From: an uncultured Lachnoclostridium sp.
GTDB taxonomy: Bacteria > Bacillota > Clostridia > Lachnospirales > Lachnospiraceae
Assembly (NCBI GenBank): GCA_946415315.1
Contig: CAMKRZ010000002.1
Span: 1 to 64,000, forward strand
DNA: 64,000 nt
Direction of reading: 5' to 3'
This document shows positions 37,036-46,444 of this stretch, one piece after another. The notes beneath the pieces were generated by a model that worked only from the letters and a program-made list of their open reading frames with translations, was not told the DNA's origin and ran no database searches. The position numbers and the translations under genes are program-made. The stretch's first letter is position 1. Every line of letters starts with the position of its first letter.

Positions 37036-39174
37036 CTAACTGTCCTTGTATTTCTCAAGGTATTCCGCGGTATTCAGTACACCGATGTCATATTCCCAAG
37101 GCATCTCCGCATTTGAATCCCTGACGCTTGGGAATGCCGCACGTATGATCGCGCACAGATTCTGCGCCTTTGCGAGCAGATGCTTGCTCTCCTTGAAATA
37201 AAAGTAGTTGCGGGAATACAGGTTCTCCAGTACGCGGGCGCGGTCTTCCCTCTCGTTGGACCTTGAGTAGGCATCGATGAACCATGCCTCGGAGGGCTTA
37301 TCGTAGTACGTTCCGGAATAGTCCTCGATCGTTTGTCCCTTATCGTCCGTGTAGGAATCGTAGTAGCCGTATTTCGATGTGTTCAGCTCACTGCGCCAGT
37401 ACTCGAAGAAATCCAGGTCATTTTCCTCACAGTATTTCCTGATGCGAACCTCCATCATATGCATGGTCTCATGAACAAATGTAGTCTTAAACTGATTCAT
37501 ATACTGCACTCCGTACGCCATGCAGATCTCATTCGTGGAAGAACTGGTCAGTGCTGCCGCTTCCTCAATAACGGAGATATCCGTTCGCTCGAAGCTGTCA
37601 CACAGGAAGAATCGGACCACATCTTTCTCTCCGTCAGCCAGGATATCCGTCCAGAATCCGTCCGGGAAAATGGAGACGATCTCGTACAGTTCCTGCATCA
37701 TCTGCCGCAGTCGGAACGCGTCCTCACACGGGATCAGCCGGAAATTGTTGAACATACTTCCGTGCATGTCGACCTCTTCGAAATACACGCAGATCCCGAA
37801 CTCATCCGAAATCCGTTTCGCATACTCCCGAAGTTCAAGCGTTTCTTCTGACGGTTCTGTTTTTTTGCTTCCCTCAATGAACTGAGGCTCTTCCGCTGCA
37901 AAGTTCCACAGAACCAGATCATACTCTTCGTCTGACAGCCCGATATCGATCAGTGCGTACCCTTTGTCCGTCAGACAGATCGCCCCGGAGTTGACCAGCC
38001 CCATGCCTTCGGTGCTCAGTGTTCCGAGCAGCGTCTGCTCCGTAACGTCGTATACACGATAAATCGTATAGTAATCGTCGTTGCTCTCGAAAATCCATTC
38101 TGCCGATGCGAACTTGCCGTTCAGATGGGACTGTGAGATCTCATGTTCTGACAACTTCGGGATTGAATAAACCGGATCCTGTTGACCATCCAGCGTATAA
38201 ACCCAGGTGGAGTCGGTAGAGTATTCCAGCATCTTTTCGTAGCAGTCATTTTCAATATGTGCCCCGTCAACACGACAAAACTCACCTGTCGAGTAGTCAA
38301 GGCTCAGAAGATAATCCGAATAATCCGGGCGAAAAGCTGCAAAGAATCCTTTTCCGTCGCGCTCATACAGGAACTTGTGTATATCCAGGGCGCTGGGATC
38401 GTAAGAAGCCAACTTCTCACCGCTTGCGGAATACCGGTGATACATAATCTTGCCGGATTCCTCCTCGTTCACGGTTTTCACCCAGATCGCATGATCCTCT
38501 GTCCCGGCAAAAAGAGAGCCATCCGGTATCTCAAAACTGCCGAGCATCTGCATGTTCAGGTCGAAATATTGAAACTTTCCGCCGCTGAAGTACATCAGAA
38601 AGCTTCCGTCTTCATACAAAACCGGATCACCGTAGATCTCATCGGCGAACGTTTTTACCATCACAATGTCCGGAACGCCGATGTGAAACAGAATGACGCG
38701 TCCGTACTCCGGCTCTTCACCGTCCGCGGGCGTGTAATACGGATACGGTTCGAACCGGTATGCGGTGATCAATACGAATCCGTTGTTGGTCAGTACATCG
38801 CCGATGTAACATTTTTCGAGGTATTGTTCGAGATGGACCTGATAAACATTGTCGGTAAGTTTATCCGGATACAGCTCATCCGGCGAAAAATCATCCCGCG
38901 CCCGGATCGGAGTGGGACTCGGAGACGGTGTCGGCGTGTTCGTCGGAGTCGGCGTATTGGTCGGTGTCAGCGTACTCGTCGGCGGTTCGGTCGGGACCTT
39001 CGTGAGGGTCGGCGCAGGCAGAGTCAGCACGCTTCCGGTAACGTCCGTGCCGGACTCCGAGGATGCGGGCTTCGAAGGACGGTTCTCCGGTTTTACGCTG
39101 CTGCAACCGAACAAAGCAGCCGCAAGAAATACGACTGCCAGAAGGAAACATAGTGTTCTTCTACCGTTCCTCAT
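37036..39174 (-). CDS. Large lipoprotein with Pro/Thr-rich linker and HExxH motif
   Basis: The 712-residue protein has a lipoprotein signal with lipobox LFGC near residues 23-26. A Pro/Thr repeat linker (PTNTPTPTNTPTPSPSP-like) follows, then a WD/beta-propeller-like region about 90-400 and a C-terminal domain with HETMH at 568-572. A downstream SEAWFIDAYSRSNERED segment could supply a third zinc ligand (gluzincin-like). It may therefore be a surface metallopeptidase, but the active site is only inferred. The ATG at 39174 gives a proper signal peptide; the longer frame starts at TTG. Confidence 0.8.
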   Translation of the reverse strand: MRNGRRTLCFLLAVVFLAAALFGCSSVKPENRPSKPASSESGTDVTGSVLTLPAPTLTKVPTEPPTSTLTPTNTPTPTNTPTPSPSPTPIRARDDFSPDELYPDKLTDNVYQVHLEQYLEKCYIGDVLTNNGFVLITAYRFEPYPYYTPADGEEPEYGRVILFHIGVPDIVMVKTFADEIYGDPVLYEDGSFLMYFSGGKFQYFDLNMQMLGSFEIPDGSLFAGTEDHAIWVKTVNEEESGKIMYHRYSASGEKLASYDPSALDIHKFLYERDGKGFFAAFRPDYSDYLLSLDYSTGEFCRVDGAHIENDCYEKMLEYSTDSTWVYTLDGQQDPVYSIPKLSEHEISQSHLNGKFASAEWIFESNDDYYTIYRVYDVTEQTLLGTLSTEGMGLVNSGAICLTDKGYALIDIGLSDEEYDLVLWNFAAEEPQFIEGSKKTEPSEETLELREYAKRISDEFGICVYFEEVDMHGSMFNNFRLIPCEDAFRLRQMMQELYEIVSIFPDGFWTDILADGEKDVVRFFLCDSFERTDISVIEEAAALTSSSTNEICMAYGVQYMNQFKTTFVHETMHMMEVRIRKYCEENDLDFFEYWRSELNTSKYGYYDSYTDDKGQTIEDYSGTYYDKPSEAWFIDAYSRSNEREDRARVLENLYSRNYFYFKESKHLLAKAQNLCAIIRAAFPSVRDSNAEMPWEYDIGVLNTAEYLEKYKDS

Positions 39175-39218
39175 GATCACCAAAACTCCCGAATCTTCAT
39201 TTCCCAAATATCAATGCT

Positions 39219-39244
39219 CACAAGTTTCTTCAAATAAACTTGTG
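39219..39244. repeat. Perfect inverted repeat upstream of the lipoprotein gene
   Basis: CACAAGTTT (39219-39227) and AAACTTGTG (39236-39244) are perfect 9-base arms around an eight-base loop, 45 bases upstream of the lipoprotein start. It could be a regulator binding site or a leader hairpin. Confidence 0.65.
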
Positions 39245-39265
39245 GCACTACTCGTGCATCTCAAC

Positions 39266-39292
39266 AACGGCGCGCCGTGAAAGCGCGCCGTT
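39266..39292. repeat. GC-rich hairpin after the MORN gene
   Basis: AACGGCGCG (39266-39274) pairs with CGCGCCGTT (39284-39292). It lies just past the MORN gene stop in the direction of transcription, but no T-run follows, so it is a stable 3' hairpin rather than a canonical terminator. Confidence 0.6.
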
Positions 39293-39309
39293 CATTGCTG
39301 TCTGTTCAA

Positions 39310-41934
39310 TTAGATTCCGACATACTCATTGTTCTCGAAACGACCCTTACGAACCCGCCCGTTAGCGTACTTCATGACGCCTTCTCCGTGGCGCTTGTCG
39401 TTCATCCAGCCGCCTTCATAGCTGTCACCGGTCGACCAGCGGAAAATTCCGTAGCCGTTGCGCACGCCATGCTCGAACTCACCGTCATAGCTGCTGCCAT
39501 TCGTATAGGTAAAAACGCCCTTGCCGTGCGGCATGCTGCGTTCGTCAACCTCGCCCTCATAGCGGTTGCCGCTCTTGTAATTGATGCTCTTGATCTCACG
39601 CACCGGGATTACAGTCTCAGCCACAGGCGCCGGCTCGAAAGCTGCTTCGTTCTCTTTGCTCTGCTCCTGAGCGGGTGCTTTCTCATCCGAAACGTTGTTC
39701 TCGGTTGTCTCCGCTGACTTCTCCTGTTCAGAAGTTCCTTCGGCAGCAGCATTTTCCTCAGTCGCTTCAGCCGGTTGCTCCTGTGCGTTAGCTTCGTCGG
39801 CGGTTGCAGATTCTTCCGAAGCTTTCTCCTCCGTTACTTCAGCTGTCTCTGCAGCCGAAGCACCCGACTCCTGTTCATTCTTCTGTTCAGCTTGCTCCGG
39901 ATCATTTACCGCGTTTACAGGCGACTCGTACACCTGAACTGTCGCATTGTCGTTATCCGACTCAGCAGCCTGCTCATTTGCCGCTGCGTTCTCATCCAAG
40001 GCAGCCGGTACCGGATCATCCACGATCTCGGCAAACACCTTCTTGCCGCCTTCCCAAACCTGAAGTTCCTTGGCCCCGTTCGCATAGATCAGCACGCCCT
40101 TGCCGTCGCGCTTACCGCCCTTCCAGTTGCCGATGTACGTATTGCCGTTGCTGAACTGATAAGAGCCGTTGCCGCCGAAGGTACCGCCCTCGAAATTGCC
40201 TTCATACACTTCGCCGTTCACCTGAACGAAACGTCCCTGGCCGGACTTGATGCTGTTCTCCCAGTTGCCTTCGTAACGGCTTCCGGCTGCGTAGGTCATG
40301 ACGCCCTGTCCGTGGCGCTTACCCATGTTGTAGCCGCCTTCGTACACGTCACCGTTCTGGTATTCCATGCGACCGACACCGTGGCGCTTTCCGTTCAGGA
40401 ACTCGCCGACATAGTGTTCACCATTTGCGTAAGTCTCCTCGTGATAACCGGTCTTGGTAATCGGATCATAGGGCTTCTTATCTTCCACAGCCGGAGTTTT
40501 CGAAGCCTGTGCCTCCTCCGCTTTCGCGGTCTCAACTTCTTCTGCCTGTGCAGTCTCTGCCGTGGCCGCTTCTTCGGAAGCATTTGCGTTCTCTTCCGTG
40601 ACCTCGGTCTCTTTCTCTGCGTTCACCATGCCCATCTTTGCAAAGAGACTCTGCATCGCGCGATCCTCAAGCGTCTTCTCGGAAACCGGAGTTTCAACCG
40701 GTTTCTTTTCGCGAAGTTCCTCGGGGATCGGTTTACCGATGCTCTCGTACATTCCGCTCAGGATCTCGGAATTGGCATTGTCTTTTCTGTCTTCCGAAGT
40801 ATCAACAAAACTGGATTCAATCATTTCTGCATCCCCCTCCGTTGCAGCTTCCTCTGCTTCCGAACCGTCCGCGGCTTCTTCTACCGCGGCTGTGTTCTGT
40901 TCCACCTCTCCGGCAGGAACTGCAGCACCGGCTACATCGCTCCCATTACCTTCTTCCTGTGTTGCATTCTCTTCTCCGTGCAGATCGATGTCGGATACAC
41001 TGTCATCAAGCACAACCAGCGTCTGCGCAGCGGCCTCCGCCATGCGCTTCGCCAGAATGTCCGCTTCATCTTCCAGATTCCCGTTCGCATCAGAGCCGTC
41101 AAACCCGTTCCCACGGAAAACCGGCCGTGCAACGGACTTCTTCGTCGGCTCCGCGCGCTGCGATGTCCTCTTCAGGATGTTCGGCGAGTCTTCCATACCC
41201 GCGAACAGCAGGGGTGCATTTTCCTCTTCCTCAACTGCCGCCAGCTCTTCGCGTGCCAGCGCATTCCAGATACTGTCAGTGGACTCATCCGGAGGAAGTT
41301 CCGTATTCTGTTTGCGCCAAGCCTGATCAGCCTCATCCTCAAGTGGATTTTCATCCAGCGAACGCTGCTCCTGTTCCGCCAGGAATTTCGCGATCTGCTC
41401 CTCGGTCGGCTGCTCCGGGAATGCGCAAATGCCATTCACCCAGTAGCCCTCTTCCGCATGTCCGTCGCGCCAGTACATCTTGCCCATTCCGTTGGGCATA
41501 TCGTCGCTCCACTCGCCCTCGTACTCACGTCCGTCACCGAAAATGACCTTACCGTTTGTCAGTCGTCCTGCCACATAGTATCCTTCCAGCATATTTCCGC
41601 CGGGAAGCGACTCCTCGCCGTAGCCTTCGTACTTGTCGTTCACCCACTCGCCGTCATAGTAGGCATCGTTGCAAAAGACAAGCTTGCCCTTGCCGTGGCG
41701 CATTCCGTCCTTGAAATCACCCTTGTAGTATTTGCGTGAGTCGTGCTCATTGTAGGTGAGCTCGCCCTTGCCGTTCGGTATTCCGTTTCTTGCCTTTCCG
41801 ACAAAACGTCCCTCCGGAAGCAGTATTTCCAGGTCGCTGGCGACATCTTTGTTCTGCGTGTTCATCTTAAAGCGGCATTTGACACACAATCCGTCGCCGC
41901 CTGCTCTGTTTTCCTTGCAGATCATACAATACAT
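39310..41934 (-). CDS. MORN-repeat protein with N-terminal zinc ribbon
   Basis: The 874-residue protein begins with a CxxC...CxxC ribbon (CMICKENRAGGDGLCVKC). It then has three clusters of MORN repeats (about 40-170, 500-640 and 790-870) of the form YEGxWxNGxxHGxGxxxYxNG. These are separated by long Ala/Glu-rich, low-complexity acidic linkers. MORN repeats bind lipids or act as scaffolds; their role in bacteria is poorly known. No signal peptide or membrane segment is seen. The ATG at 41934 is preceded by AAAGGTGAG. Confidence 0.85.
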   Translation of the reverse strand: MYCMICKENRAGGDGLCVKCRFKMNTQNKDVASDLEILLPEGRFVGKARNGIPNGKGELTYNEHDSRKYYKGDFKDGMRHGKGKLVFCNDAYYDGEWVNDKYEGYGEESLPGGNMLEGYYVAGRLTNGKVIFGDGREYEGEWSDDMPNGMGKMYWRDGHAEEGYWVNGICAFPEQPTEEQIAKFLAEQEQRSLDENPLEDEADQAWRKQNTELPPDESTDSIWNALAREELAAVEEEENAPLLFAGMEDSPNILKRTSQRAEPTKKSVARPVFRGNGFDGSDANGNLEDEADILAKRMAEAAAQTLVVLDDSVSDIDLHGEENATQEEGNGSDVAGAAVPAGEVEQNTAAVEEAADGSEAEEAATEGDAEMIESSFVDTSEDRKDNANSEILSGMYESIGKPIPEELREKKPVETPVSEKTLEDRAMQSLFAKMGMVNAEKETEVTEENANASEEAATAETAQAEEVETAKAEEAQASKTPAVEDKKPYDPITKTGYHEETYANGEHYVGEFLNGKRHGVGRMEYQNGDVYEGGYNMGKRHGQGVMTYAAGSRYEGNWENSIKSGQGRFVQVNGEVYEGNFEGGTFGGNGSYQFSNGNTYIGNWKGGKRDGKGVLIYANGAKELQVWEGGKKVFAEIVDDPVPAALDENAAANEQAAESDNDNATVQVYESPVNAVNDPEQAEQKNEQESGASAAETAEVTEEKASEESATADEANAQEQPAEATEENAAAEGTSEQEKSAETTENNVSDEKAPAQEQSKENEAAFEPAPVAETVIPVREIKSINYKSGNRYEGEVDERSMPHGKGVFTYTNGSSYDGEFEHGVRNGYGIFRWSTGDSYEGGWMNDKRHGEGVMKYANGRVRKGRFENNEYVGI

Positions 41935-42136
41935 ATATCTTCCACTCACCTTTCTCCGCAAACTGTCCCCGAATTGTCGTGCCGCATCTGCTTTTGCCCT
42001 GTAAACCCTAAAGCACTATTTCGGAGATTACTTTATATTACCAAATTTTGCGTAAAATTTCTACCTTTTCGGAGAACTTTTCGTTTGTTCTTACTTTTTA
42101 TTTGGGAAGAATGCATCACAAACCGCGATTATGTAA

Positions 42137-42176
42137 AGAAAAATGCACTCCCAGGTTTCTTCCTGAGAGTGCATTA
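42137..42176 (-). terminator. Terminator after tRNA-Thr
   Basis: On the minus strand AATGCACTCTCAGG pairs with CCTGGGAGTGCATT with one mismatch, followed by TTTTT. It lies about ten bases after the tRNA 3' end. Confidence 0.85.
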
Positions 42177-42185
42177 TATTGTTCG

Positions 42186-42258
42186 AGCTGCCTAGCGGAT
42201 TTGAACCGCCGGCCTCCGCCTTACCAAGGCGACGCTCTACCAGCTGAGCCAAGGCAGC
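42186..42258 (-). tRNA. tRNA-Thr (GGT)
   Basis: The acceptor strands GCTGCCT and AGGCAGC pair. The D-arm reads GGCTCAGCTGGTAGAGC, and the anticodon loop TTGGTAA gives anticodon GGT (codon ACC). The T-arm has GGTTCAAATCC. The discriminator is U and CCA is not encoded. A terminator follows. Confidence 0.95.
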
Positions 42259-42350
42259 ATCACACAACGGCTACTATACCACAGGCTTGTCGCATTTGCA
42301 AGAACTTTTTACATCATTTTCTGACATAATTCCCTCGAAACATTTTCCTG

Positions 42351-43772
42351 TCACTTTGACTCATCCTCCTGCATCAGCTGCGCAGGCTGCTTGCTAAGGA
42401 TCCGCCGCAGCATCGGAAATTCCACGAGATAAACCAGAAGTGAAACAGCTACCGATGTGATCAGCGCTATAACTATGTAAGTCGTCACCGGTAGTTTCAC
42501 ACGCACCACAAGCACGTCGTACAGAAGCCCCGAGATCAGGGCAAACAGTCCTGCCGCCGCGGGCACGGAAATGAGCACGCACAACACCGTGATGATCAGC
42601 AGTTCCACGTAGGATACGCGGAAAATGTCCGAGTGTCGCATGCCAAGCGCCTGCAGCATGCCGGTGTATGCCAGCCGGTCCGTGAGATACTTTCGAAGTG
42701 TCGCGATCAGGTGCATCACCGCTACAAACGCGATCATGACTGCGAACACGACAAACACACGGTCCACTATGATTTTTGCTGAGTTGACAACGATCGCATT
42801 CTGAATATTCTCAAAATCGCTCTCGTACGTTCGCAACAGTGGATTGTCGCCGGCTCTCTCGAACGCCCTTCTTGCGCCGTCATAATCCAGAATTGCCACT
42901 TTTGCCCAAATGTACTCTATCCCGTAGTTCAGGAACATTGACTGGTCCCCACGCACGACAATCTGTTCCCCGTTGTCATAGGAACCGGCTTCATATAAAG
43001 CATCACTGAAACTGTTAAGAAGGAACACCCGGCTGTCAAGGATTCCCGCTACACGCACGTTGTCGAGCACCGTTGTACCGTCGACCGAGAAGGAAACCGT
43101 CTTCCCGATCAGATTCGCATACTTTTCCTTCGGATATCCGAATTTTTCGAGATAGTAATCCGAGATCAGGATTTCTCCTTCCTCCAGGTCCTCACTGCCA
43201 TAAAGTACCGGTGATGCCTCGTAGCGGTACTCAAACTCGGTGTGCTCATTTTCCGTCAAAAAATACTCGAACGCAGAAACATAAAAGCCGAATCGCACGG
43301 TAAAATAATACTTTTCCTCCACTCGGTCGTGCTGCCCGTCCCCATCCCGAAAATAATAGGAAAAATCGTTTATGCCATGGTATTCATTTTCATCCACGGA
43401 CATGGTCGCCAGCTCCATATTGACGAAATACGAAAGATCATCCCGCTTGAGCCATTCTACCAGGTTAGCTTCCCTGTATGCGACAAGACGGTTACCGCAC
43501 TCCTCAAATCTCGTTGCGCGCCGCATCGCGCGGTAGTCCTCATCCAAAGTGATCTCCCCGTTATCATCGATATCCAGAGTGCGCGACAACACGAACGACG
43601 CCTTGTTTCCGATCAGGAATTCATTGTAAAGTCGTTTTATTCCTTCGTGAAATACAGCCCAGATAATGACAAGGAGTGTGATGATCAGCACGCCGCTACC
43701 AAGCGACAACGCGGTTCTGCGTCTTCGCTTCAGATTTCGCCATGCGATTGTCAGAATTTTCCTGCCTTTCAT
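42351..43772 (-). CDS. FtsX-like ABC transporter permease (second)
   Basis: The 473-residue protein has an N-terminal membrane segment, a large extracytoplasmic domain (about 60-320) and three C-terminal membrane segments, the MacB/FtsX topology. AGGAG seven bases upstream supports the start. It is the last gene of a four-gene exporter operon (lipoprotein, ATPase, permease, permease) and has the same topology as its upstream neighbour. Confidence 0.85.
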   Translation of the reverse strand: MKGRKILTIAWRNLKRRRRTALSLGSGVLIITLLVIIWAVFHEGIKRLYNEFLIGNKASFVLSRTLDIDDNGEITLDEDYRAMRRATRFEECGNRLVAYREANLVEWLKRDDLSYFVNMELATMSVDENEYHGINDFSYYFRDGDGQHDRVEEKYYFTVRFGFYVSAFEYFLTENEHTEFEYRYEASPVLYGSEDLEEGEILISDYYLEKFGYPKEKYANLIGKTVSFSVDGTTVLDNVRVAGILDSRVFLLNSFSDALYEAGSYDNGEQIVVRGDQSMFLNYGIEYIWAKVAILDYDGARRAFERAGDNPLLRTYESDFENIQNAIVVNSAKIIVDRVFVVFAVMIAFVAVMHLIATLRKYLTDRLAYTGMLQALGMRHSDIFRVSYVELLIITVLCVLISVPAAAGLFALISGLLYDVLVVRVKLPVTTYIVIALITSVAVSLLVYLVEFPMLRRILSKQPAQLMQEDESK

Positions 43773-43794
43773 CCAAACACTCCTGTTAATAACG

Positions 43795-45042
43795 TCACAG
43801 ATCCCTGTGGAGTCCGTCTACGATCTCGCTTCTGCGGTTTCTCCGGGTGACGACCGTCACGATCAGCGCCGTCATCACAACGCAGATCGCATACAGCACC
43901 AGATTGCGAAGCGCAAACGGCGATGCCGACAGACTGCACTCGATAAACTGTTCTTCAAAGACTTTGCTGACAAGCGATACTACGATCGGCGACAGCGCAA
44001 GTCCCAGAACAAACGCTGCCGTGACGGAAGCCGCGAACAAGATGCCGGTCAGGAACGTACCGTCTCTTCCGGTCATTCCGACCGTACGCAACATCGCGAA
44101 AAACCTCGTTCTCCTGCTCGCATACATGCGAATCAGCATCACGAGCACACTGCCGAACATGATCAATACGATGAAATTCACGCCGAACATCGCATAAAGA
44201 ATGTAAATGTAGCCGGTGATCCTGTCATCGGAGTCTTCCTCCATATAACCGAACGTAACGGTTGCACCGGCATCTCGCAGTTCGGAAACGATCCGGTTGT
44301 AATCAAGTATCGATTCCACTTCGACAGGAATCCGAAACGGGATCGGGCCTATGATCCTTCTTCCCGCTTCATAGGAAAGAACGCACTGCAACGACCAGAA
44401 CCCGTCATCGGCAAAAATGCCCATCACCTGACACTCCGTGCTCGAGCGTGATACTTTCTTGCCACTGTACTCATAGTAAGGGATGGAGACAATATCGCCG
44501 ACCGCCAACCCGCGATAATCCGCAAGGTCCTCCGATATCCATACCGCCTGAACATGGTTATATTCCTTGCCGATCGCAGTACCTTCCGTGATTGAATCGT
44601 TGACATATCGAACAAATATATCTTTATCAGGATTGACACTGAACATGATCCAGGTGTCCGGAACGTTGATCGGTCCTTTATATTCACCCTCATCCGAGTT
44701 TTCGTTGTACCAGTCCTCCGGATCGATCCCTGCCTTACGAAGATAGTATTCTTCCGTCAGCGAAAAATCTTCAATCTGACCCGGAAAAATAAAATACTCC
44801 GAGACATAGACCGGGTATTCCTCGAGCTTCCGGAACACGGCAGGATCAGTCGAAGAAACATAGATCATGTTTTCCTCGCCCTGGACAAACTCCGTCAACT
44901 CATCCGTCATCTGCAATGTCAATGAGACAATGGCAATCAAAGCAGTGGCCAATACGGCGAGGATCACCGTATAAATCAGCCACATGGTACGCTGCGTACG
45001 CAGTTCGGTTTTCAGAAAATGAAGGAACTTATTGTTTTTCAT
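43795..45042 (-). CDS. FtsX-like ABC transporter permease (first)
   Basis: This 415-residue permease has one N-terminal membrane segment, an extracytoplasmic domain of about 230 residues and three C-terminal membrane segments. The start overlaps the end of the ATPase gene by 14 bases and has GGGAG upstream. With its neighbour it probably forms a heterodimeric MacB-type complex. Substrate unknown. Confidence 0.85.
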   Translation of the reverse strand: MKNNKFLHFLKTELRTQRTMWLIYTVILAVLATALIAIVSLTLQMTDELTEFVQGEENMIYVSSTDPAVFRKLEEYPVYVSEYFIFPGQIEDFSLTEEYYLRKAGIDPEDWYNENSDEGEYKGPINVPDTWIMFSVNPDKDIFVRYVNDSITEGTAIGKEYNHVQAVWISEDLADYRGLAVGDIVSIPYYEYSGKKVSRSSTECQVMGIFADDGFWSLQCVLSYEAGRRIIGPIPFRIPVEVESILDYNRIVSELRDAGATVTFGYMEEDSDDRITGYIYILYAMFGVNFIVLIMFGSVLVMLIRMYASRRTRFFAMLRTVGMTGRDGTFLTGILFAASVTAAFVLGLALSPIVVSLVSKVFEEQFIECSLSASPFALRNLVLYAICVVMTALIVTVVTRRNRRSEIVDGLHRDL

Positions 45043-45706
45043 TACTGATACTCCCGTCCTTCATGTACAAAATGCGATCCGCCTTCGCGGCATCCTCCTC
45101 GCTGTGCGTCACCATCAAAACGGCGCTTCCGCGCTTCGTGATCTCGCGAAACAGTTTCATGATCTCCGCGGAATTCGCGGTGTCCAGGTTGCCGCATGGC
45201 TCGTCCGCCAGGACGATCGACGGATTGCAGGCGAGCGCACGGGCGATGCAGGTTCTCTGTTTCTCGCCTCCGGACAGTTTTTTTGTCTTCTGACCCTTGC
45301 GTTCGGTCAGTCCGACAATCTCAATCAGTTCCCGCACGCGATCTGTGCGTTCCGAAGCCTTCATTCCGGCGATGACAAGCGGCATCTCAACATTTTCCGA
45401 AACAGTATATTCCGGCTCCAGGAAGAATGACTGGAAAACATACCCAAAGCTTGTGTTGCGCTGCGTGGATCTCTCCTTTTCGCTCATCTCACGCACGTTC
45501 TTTTCCTCAAAGAAAACCTCGCCCTCCGTAGGCTTGTCAAGCATGCCGAGGATGTTGAGAAGAGTGGATTTACCGCTTCCGGAGCGTCCGACGATCGCTA
45601 CAAACTCACCGGCGTCCACCGACATGCTGACATCGTTGAGTGCCGTTATCGCTGCTTCGTCCGCGTCAAAGACTTTCTTGATATTTCTGCATTCCAGGAT
45701 TGCCAT
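45029..45706 (-). CDS. ABC transporter ATP-binding protein (LolD/MacB type)
   Basis: The 225-residue ATPase has Walker A GRSGSGKST, signature LSGGEKQR and Walker B SIVLADEPCGNLD, typical of the LolD/MacB group that powers FtsX-type exporters. GGAGG supports the start at 45706; the longer frame overlaps the upstream lipoprotein gene and has no family similarity. Confidence 0.95.
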   Translation of the reverse strand: MAILECRNIKKVFDADEAAITALNDVSMSVDAGEFVAIVGRSGSGKSTLLNILGMLDKPTEGEVFFEEKNVREMSEKERSTQRNTSFGYVFQSFFLEPEYTVSENVEMPLVIAGMKASERTDRVRELIEIVGLTERKGQKTKKLSGGEKQRTCIARALACNPSIVLADEPCGNLDTANSAEIMKLFREITKRGSAVLMVTHSEEDAAKADRILYMKDGSISNEKQ

Positions 45707-45725
45707 TGCCGTACTCCTCCCAACA

Positions 45726-46331
45726 TCAGTTTGTGTTACGCTCTTTCGCAAACTCCTCCGGGATATACTCGATGTTACCGAACGTAAGGGTTGCTGTCGC
45801 ATAATTATATGTGATCATGACTCTCACAAATCCCGGTGACGTCTCCCTGGGACGTTCCCACGCACGCTTCAGGTTGGCCGTGAAGATAAGAGGTTCTTCT
45901 ACCGTGTTCCCATAACTTTCATCCACCAGTTTCCACTCTCCGTTGCAGTCATACGTTCGGAAGAGGTCATCATAATAGGACCGTAGTTGCCCGGTTTGGT
46001 CTGTGGAAAGCTGATACCCCATATATCGGTTGATCTGATAATCCAGGAGCACTGCATTTCCCGAAAAAGAGGGGATCAGCCGTTCCTCCATCTGCTGTTC
46101 GGCGATCACAACTTTCGTGTCGTTCACTTCAATCGTTCCTTTTCCTCCGTCCACGCGCACATAACGGCCGTTCGGTACTACCCGCATTACCATCTGTTTC
46201 TCCTGTTTTCCGGCCGTATTACCGCAACAAGTCAATGTGACCGCGGAAAACAAAAAGAGCGCACACAAAACCAGCCACTTCACAAGCGGCCGGTCTCGCA
46301 GCGCTGATGCTCCCATATCATGTTTTTTCAT
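45726..46331 (-). CDS. Lipoprotein of the ABC exporter operon
   Basis: The 201-residue protein starts MKKHDMG and has a signal peptide ending in a lipobox-like LTCC, preceded by a hydrophobic stretch (about 19-35). The mature part is a small beta-rich domain with no known motif. GGGGG is five bases before the ATG. It is first in the exporter operon and may be a substrate-handling or sensor lipoprotein. Confidence 0.75.
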   Translation of the reverse strand: MKKHDMGASALRDRPLVKWLVLCALFLFSAVTLTCCGNTAGKQEKQMVMRVVPNGRYVRVDGGKGTIEVNDTKVVIAEQQMEERLIPSFSGNAVLLDYQINRYMGYQLSTDQTGQLRSYYDDLFRTYDCNGEWKLVDESYGNTVEEPLIFTANLKRAWERPRETSPGFVRVMITYNYATATLTFGNIEYIPEEFAKERNTN

Positions 46332-46444
46332 ATAATCCCCCGACATTACAGCAAAAACACTCTCCTGCTCTCCGAAAACGGGCTCCCCAAACGCCCTCAG
46401 AGCACAATCTATAACTTACGACATTCTCTTCTCATAAGCAATGC

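Noticed and set aside
38900-39010. Tandem DNA repeat of GGTCGG-type units
   Set aside because: It encodes the Pro/Thr linker of the lipoprotein; codon-level repeat of a low-complexity linker is enough to explain it.
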